Source of the DNA: Solirubrobacter taibaiensis
Lineage (GTDB): Bacteria > Actinomycetota > Thermoleophilia > Solirubrobacterales > Solirubrobacteraceae
Assembly: GCA_027587225.1 (NCBI GenBank)
Contig: JAPDDQ010000013.1
Coordinates: forward strand, 62,001-126,000
DNA: 64,000 nucleotides
Reading direction: 5' to 3'
The notes under the pieces were generated by a model. It was not told the DNA's origin. It ran no database searches and worked only from the letters and a program-made list of their open reading frames with translations. Below are positions 60,301-64,000 of this stretch, one piece after another (position 1 is the stretch's first letter; each line of letters starts with the position of its first letter). The position numbers and the translations under genes were made by a program.

Positions 60301-60655
60301 CGTGCCGGCGACGCTGGCCCTGACGCTGGGCGCTCCGGCGACGTTCCCGCCGTTCACGCCGGGCGTGGCCAACACGTACACGGCGTCGACGTCCGCGAAC
60401 GTCATCTCCACCGCCGGTGACGCGACCCTGTCGGTCGCCGACCCGAGCACGAACCGCACCGGCCATCTGGTCAACGGCGCGTTCTACCTGCCGCAGCCCC
60501 TCCAGGGCCTCGGCGTGATCAAGACGTGGACCGCCCCGACGTCCAACGAGTCGGTGCCGATCACGTTCCGCCAGGCGATCGGCGCCAATGACGCGCTGCG
60601 CACGGGCACGTACAGCAAGACGCTCACGTTCACGCTGAGCACCACCAACCCGTAG
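57380..60655 (+). CDS. Secreted M14 zinc carboxypeptidase, paralogue 3 (long form)
   Basis: 1091 residues. Signal peptide VGRTALAAVAATALAFAGGG, then LAYA. An N-domain (about 30-130) with FDLAEYKRVEDDRIVVAVD resembles an inhibitor/propeptide. Zinc ligands His569/Glu572 are in YCQQHAREWTTGLSC, the third in NNIHSFGGYFMW, the catalytic Glu in SYSFETGADKF. Compared with paralogues 1 and 2, a PPC-like beta domain (about 335-430; TGTYTFEVSGYLGDVGDFTF) sits ahead of the other inserted domain (VNLATNASGAATSTAAQVVA), so two domains lie nested between the first strands of the M14 fold. C-terminal YTTDGSTPTLASTKY and VGGTVPATLALTLG match the others. A strong terminator follows. Confidence 0.88.
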   Translation: MVGRTALAAVAATALAFAGGGLAYADNDFPDADSSLIEVYVQSESDIEKLVTDGFDLAEYKRVEDDRIVVAVDATPIEVGALKKRGFGLGRTIESPAHRAVIAAERDAQREIDSRTADYAKHGVPKTRAAVAVPGETVIQRANKFTNYAGTFLYVEAHNKAIVRTTPTGNTFTGPTLQMAFAGADGVYTPAATAMPRFIDTDPTPDVYLYNRQLIRLTGAAANIPAAQMTVRVAASTGSVDTFKVTEWVGQTLPPHVAGYQQGFFNRYQDPTENRNQLDALTAQFPNLVTAVNLPNLTNGYQRKSQAILAGTGGIGTAPPAQYGAPIAQSTGEITAAAPVASIPFNGTAGQRIFATVDGVPSGSTDFIFTLKNPAGQVIGGPIDTGTSPEFITNLNLPTTGTYTFEVSGYLGDVGDFTFKVQPVTVSAAEASAGAVVLTTNDWGHQGGDQVAAEVKNPGTNNAPLSVTVTGKDIVVNLATNASGAATSTAAQVVAAINASPAATALVSAATYRNSPGAAIVQPRAKVNLDDFLNAPAHVARGPFQQRVYRIGSVRDGSKVGVFLYCQQHAREWTTGLSCVETAERLVRNYATDPGTKRLMDQIEVFIVPNINPDGGHYSMYDFAAQRRNMTNHCAAALGVGDPAARNAWGVDLNRNNGEYSAFDGYFGASTSCTNDVYQGPAEYSEPEIKNEKWVVDTFPNIKFANNIHSFGGYFMWAPGSYIGAGRITAPAPNIGIEKYFFEAGEKILARIKEFRNTVILPERTGPIADVLYSAAGNSADDQWYRKGVISYSFETGADKFVAVQGGLAQVATGFQPCFAGPGTHGQANIDFGHATCSDFPELINEGRDQAMEFASGNFGMVESAYDYAMDTTAPKTSVEVSADEGTFPVNFKFNWDDEAAVIYYTTDGSTPTLASTKYNNQRARSIGEVLTITKLGATEIKWFAVDIKGNQSAVQTKRVLVGASEETGTVGGTVPATLALTLGAPATFPPFTPGVANTYTASTSANVISTAGDATLSVADPSTNRTGHLVNGAFYLPQPLQGLGVIKTWTAPTSNESVPITFRQAIGANDALRTGTYSKTLTFTLSTTNP

Positions 60656-60664
60656 TCGCACCCA

Positions 60665-60692
60665 GGGGGCTCGCCCGGTTGGGCGGGCCCCC
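60665..60692 (+). terminator. Intrinsic terminator after M14 paralogue 3
   Basis: GGGGGCTCGCCC-GGTT-GGGCGGGCCCCC, a 12-bp stem with one T-G pair, 10 bp after the stop. Confidence 0.85.
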
Positions 60693-60741
60693 AACGCGCC
60701 AGAGTTTTGAGCGACGGCACCGGAACTGGCCATTCGTCCTA

Positions 60742-60770
60742 GTGACGGATGCCACCGGTGAGTCCATTAT
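60742..60770 (+). promoter_or_regulatory. Candidate promoter of M14 paralogue 4
   Basis: GTGACG (60742-60747), 17-bp spacer, CATTAT (60765-60770), each matching 4 of 6 bases of the sigma-70 consensus. Transcription would start near 60777 and run through the hairpin at 60791-60813. Confidence 0.35.
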
Positions 60771-60790
60771 GAAGTCTTGAGGAAGGCACG

Positions 60791-60822
60791 GACCCTGCGT
60801 TGATCGCGGGGTCTTGTTGTTT
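60791..60822 (+). terminator. Terminator-like hairpin (possible attenuator) in leader of M14 paralogue 4
   Basis: GACCCTGCG (60791-60799), loop TTGAT with CGCGGGGTC (60805-60813): a 9-bp stem with one wobble, followed directly by TTGTTGTTTT. It lies 39 nt before the ATG, so it would reduce readthrough into the gene. Further on, TTGGG (60822-60826) and CCCAA (60846-60850) enclose the Shine-Dalgarno AGGAGGG. Confidence 0.5.
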
Positions 60823-60851
60823 TGGGTTCTACTAGGAGGGTTCTGCCCAAT

Positions 60852-63800
60852 ATGGTCGGGAGAACTTCGCTGGCGGCGTTTGCCGCTACTGCGTTGCTGT
60901 TTTCGGGAGCCGGTCTGGCGTACGCCAGCGACGAGCTGCCCGCTGCTGATACGTCACTGATCGAGGTGTTCGTCGACAGCGAGTCGCAGATCGACTCGCT
61001 CGTCGCCGAAGGCTTCGACCTCGCCGAGTACAAGCGCGTCGAGGACAACGGCGACATCCTCGTCAACATCGATGCGAACGCCGCCGACGTGAAGTCGCTG
61101 AAGGCCAAGGGCTTCCGCATCGGCGCCACGATCGAGAGCCCCGCACACCGCGCCGCGGTCGCCGCCGAGCGCGACGAGCAGCGCGAGATCGACACGCTCG
61201 CCCTCGAGTACGCCGAGAACGGCGTGCCGAAGAGCAAGTCCGCGGTGCCCACGCCCGGCCGGACCGTGATCCAGCGCGCGAACAAGTTCACGAACTACGC
61301 GGGCACGTTCCTCTACGTCGAGGCGCACAACAAGGACATCGTCCGCACCGCCCCGAACGCGAACACCTACGTCTCCACCCCGACGCTGGCGCTCTCGTTC
61401 AAGGGCGCGACCGGTGACTACGGCACGGCGACCACGATGCCGCGCTTCATCGACACCGATCCGACGCCGGACGAGTACCTCTACAACAAGGTGCTCGTCA
61501 AGCTCACGCCCGAGCAGGCCGCCATCCCGGCGTCCCAGATGACGGTCCGCGTGGCCGCCAGCAACGGCACCGAAGACACCTTCAAGGTCACGGAGTGGCT
61601 CGGCACGGGGCTCCCGCCGCACGTCGCCGGCTACCAGCAGGGCTTCTTCTCCCGCTACCAGGACCCGACCGAGAACCGCACCCAGCTCGACAAGCTGGCC
61701 GCGGACTTCCCGAACCTGGTGACGGCGGTCAACCTGCCGAACCTCACGGGCGGCTACCAGCGCAAGTCCTCGGCGATCCTGTACGGGACGAACGCCATCG
61801 GCGCCGCTCCGTCCGCCAACATCGGCGCCCCGATCTTCAACTCCGAGGGTGAGATCACCTCGGCGGCGCCGCTCGCGCGCATCCCGTTCACGGCCACGGC
61901 GGGTCAGCAGATCCGCGCGACCGTCGACGCGAAGCCGTCCGGTGAGACCGACTTCATCCTGACGCTGCGCAACGCCGCGGGCGCCGTCGTCGGCGGCCCG
62001 ATCGACACGGGCACCAGCCCCGAGTTCCTGACGACGACGTTCGCCACGGCGGGCGAGTACACGTACGAGATCACCGGCTACCAGGGCGACCTGGGCGACT
62101 TCACGTTCCAGCTCCAGCCCGTCACCGGCACCGCCGCGATCGCGACGGCCGGCTCGGTCGTGCTCACCTCCAAGGACTGGGGCCACCTCGGCGGCGACCA
62201 GGTCACCGCGGAGTTCAAGACCGGCGCCGCCGGTTCGCCGCTGTCCGTCGCCGTGACCGGCAAGGACATCGTCGTCAACCTCGCGACGGACGCCGGTGGC
62301 GCTTCCACCAGCACCGCCGCGCAGGTCGTCGCCGCGATCAACGCCAGCCCCGAAGCGGCCGCGCTCGCGTCCGCCATGACCTACCGCAGCAACGCCGGCG
62401 CCGGCATCGTCATCCCGCGCCCCAAGGTCAACCTGGACGACTTCCTGAACGCGCCCGCGCACGTCGCGCGCGGCCCGTTCCAGCAGCGCGTCTACCGCAT
62501 CGGCTCCGTCCGTGACGGCTCCAAGGTCGGCGTCTTCCTCTACTGCCAGCAGCACGCTCGCGAGTGGACGACGGGCCTGTCCTGCGTCGAGACGGCCGAG
62601 CGCCTGGTCAAGAACTACGCGACCGACCCCGAGACCAAGAAGCTGATGGACCAGGTCGAGGTCTTCGTGCTCGCCAACGTCAACCCTGACGGCGGCCACT
62701 ACTCGATGTACGACAACAACGCGCAGCGCAAGAACCTCACGAACTACTGCGCCGCCGCGGTCGCCGACCCGGCCAACCGCAACACCTGGGGCGTCGACCT
62801 CAACCGCAACAACTCGCAGTACTCGCTGTTCGACGGCTACTTCGGCGCCTCGACGAACTGCGCCAGCGACACCTACTCGGGCCCGGCGGAGTCCTCCGAG
62901 CCGGAGATCAAGAACGAGCAGTGGGTCGCCGAGACGTTCCCGAACATCAAGTTCGCGAACAACGTCCACTCCTACGGCGGCTACTTCATGTGGGCGCCGG
63001 GCTCCTACATCGGTGCCAACCGCGTCACCGCGCCGGCTCCGAACATCGGCATCGAGAAGTACTTCTTCGAGGCCGGCGAGAAGATCCTCGCCCGCATCAA
63101 GGAGCACCGCAACACGGTCATCCTCCCGGAGCGCACCGGCCCGATCGCCGACGTGCTCTACTCGGCCGCCGGCAACTCGGCGGATGAGCAGTGGTACAAG
63201 AAGGGCATCATCAGCTACTCGTTCGAGACCGGCGCGGATCGCATGATCACCAACGCGAACGGCACGATCTCGCAGGTCATCACCGGCTTCCAGCCCTGCT
63301 TCGCGGGTCTGGGCACCGGCGGCGGCACCGGCACCTGCAACTCGAACATGATCAACGAGGGTCGCGACCAGGCGATGGAGTTCGCCGGCGGCAACTACGG
63401 CATGGTCGAGTCCGCGTACGACTACGCGACGGACACGAAGGCCCCGGGCGTCTCGATCGAGTACTCCGAGGCGCAGACCAACGGCACGCCGATCAACTTC
63501 AAGTTCAACTGGGACGACGAAGCGGCGGTCATCTACTACACGACGGACGGCTCCACGCCGACCCTCGCGTCCAAGAAGTACGAGAACCAGCGCGCTCGCT
63601 CCATCGGCGAGGTGCTGACGCTGTCCACCCCGGGTGCCTACACGGTCAAGTGGCTGGCGGTCGACATGAAGGGCAACCAGTCCGCGGTGAAGTCCCAGCG
63701 TCTGCTGGTCGCCGCCGATGACGAGCCCGGCACCGTGGGCGGCAACGTCCCGGCCACGCTGGCGCTGTCGCTCGGCACCCCGGCCTCGTTCGGTCCCTTC

Positions 63801-64000
63801 ACGCCGGGCGTCGCCCGCGAGTACACGGCCTCCACCCAGGCGACCGTGATCTCCACGGCCGGCGAGGCGACTCTCACGGTCGCCGACCCGAGCACGACCA
63901 ACACCGGCAAGCTGGTCAACGGCGCGTTCGCGCTGGCCCAGCCGCTGCAGGGCCTCGGCGTCGTCAAGACGTGGAGCGCCCCGACGTCCAATGAGGTCGT
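60852..64000 (+). CDS. Secreted M14 zinc carboxypeptidase, paralogue 4 (3' end cut by window)
   Basis: At least 1049 residues; the frame is open to the window edge. Signal peptide VGRTSLAAFAATALLFSGAG, then LAYA. The layout is that of paralogue 3, including the PPC-like insert (ATAGEYTYEITGYQGDLGDF) and the second insert (VNLATDAGGASTSTAAQVVA). Zinc ligands His568/Glu571 are in YCQQHAREWTTGLSC, the third in NNVHSYGGYFMW and the catalytic Glu in SYSFETGADRM. C-terminal YTTDGSTPTLASKKY and VGGNVPATLALSLG are present. By comparison with paralogue 3, only about 25 residues of the terminal domain are missing. Several stretches are nearly identical to paralogue 3 at the DNA level. The leader has a possible attenuator. 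Confidence 0.88.
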   Translation, partial: MVGRTSLAAFAATALLFSGAGLAYASDELPAADTSLIEVFVDSESQIDSLVAEGFDLAEYKRVEDNGDILVNIDANAADVKSLKAKGFRIGATIESPAHRAAVAAERDEQREIDTLALEYAENGVPKSKSAVPTPGRTVIQRANKFTNYAGTFLYVEAHNKDIVRTAPNANTYVSTPTLALSFKGATGDYGTATTMPRFIDTDPTPDEYLYNKVLVKLTPEQAAIPASQMTVRVAASNGTEDTFKVTEWLGTGLPPHVAGYQQGFFSRYQDPTENRTQLDKLAADFPNLVTAVNLPNLTGGYQRKSSAILYGTNAIGAAPSANIGAPIFNSEGEITSAAPLARIPFTATAGQQIRATVDAKPSGETDFILTLRNAAGAVVGGPIDTGTSPEFLTTTFATAGEYTYEITGYQGDLGDFTFQLQPVTGTAAIATAGSVVLTSKDWGHLGGDQVTAEFKTGAAGSPLSVAVTGKDIVVNLATDAGGASTSTAAQVVAAINASPEAAALASAMTYRSNAGAGIVIPRPKVNLDDFLNAPAHVARGPFQQRVYRIGSVRDGSKVGVFLYCQQHAREWTTGLSCVETAERLVKNYATDPETKKLMDQVEVFVLANVNPDGGHYSMYDNNAQRKNLTNYCAAAVADPANRNTWGVDLNRNNSQYSLFDGYFGASTNCASDTYSGPAESSEPEIKNEQWVAETFPNIKFANNVHSYGGYFMWAPGSYIGANRVTAPAPNIGIEKYFFEAGEKILARIKEHRNTVILPERTGPIADVLYSAAGNSADEQWYKKGIISYSFETGADRMITNANGTISQVITGFQPCFAGLGTGGGTGTCNSNMINEGRDQAMEFAGGNYGMVESAYDYATDTKAPGVSIEYSEAQTNGTPINFKFNWDDEAAVIYYTTDGSTPTLASKKYENQRARSIGEVLTLSTPGAYTVKWLAVDMKGNQSAVKSQRLLVAADDEPGTVGGNVPATLALSLGTPASFGPFTPGVAREYTASTQATVISTAGEATLTVADPSTTNTGKLVNGAFALAQPLQGLGVVKTWSAPTSNEV

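Overview
The window is about 70% GC and densely coded. The gene content suggests an actinobacterium of the class Thermoleophilia, most likely Solirubrobacterales. This is inferred from RpoB/RpoC sequence style, an InhA-type FabI, sigma-B-style partner-switching proteins and large secreted M14 peptidases with a characteristic C-terminal domain; no database search was possible. Start codons are often GTG or TTG, and many neighbours overlap by 4 bp (ATGA/GTGA), indicating translational coupling.

Layout. 1-10400: the end of a flavin reductase, a sigma-B/F-type sigma factor, and a minus-strand block holding a PAS-GAF-PP2C phosphatase, a QueA-like protein, a short-chain dehydrogenase, a NarL-type two-component pair, a FAD-linked oxidase and an ECF sigma factor with two related envelope proteins. 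10400-20800: Nudix hydrolase, RsbW-like kinase, TrpB2, a 450-bp non-coding region with a duplicated structured element, a DUF4097-sensor kinase-lipoprotein operon, a frameshifted ybaK, a glutamate-cysteine ligase-like enzyme and a beta-propeller protein. 20770-28000: paired palindromes, an FtsX-type ABC exporter with a double ATPase, a second RsbW-like kinase, a STAS protein with an odd start, and another kinase-regulator pair. 28085-33224: a type II fatty-acid operon (fabH-fabG-acpP-fabF-fabI) ending in an acyl-reductase-like gene. 33142-38035: membrane protein, secreted protein, HmoA-like monooxygenase, alpha/beta hydrolase and a degenerate GH15-like protein. 38127-49612: rpmG-secE-nusG-rplK-rplA-rplJ-rplL, a strong terminator, then rpoB-rpoC. 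49724-64000: four tandem secreted M14 carboxypeptidase paralogues (the last cut by the window end), interrupted by a MopE-like protein and an FHA/winged-helix regulator.

How the parts fit. Stress signalling recurs: the sigma factor, the phosphatase, two RsbW-like kinases and a STAS protein are the classical parts of a partner-switching circuit, although they are scattered. Both RsbW-like genes carry a sigma-B-like promoter match at the same distance from an ATG. The FAS-II and transcription/translation blocks are housekeeping. The strongest candidates for something undescribed are (i) the tandem covarying RNA-like element at about 12866-13190, (ii) the ECF sigma/repeat-motif membrane protein/secreted paralogue module at 7401-10392, and (iii) the M14 array, whose catalytic domain is split by nested inserted domains.
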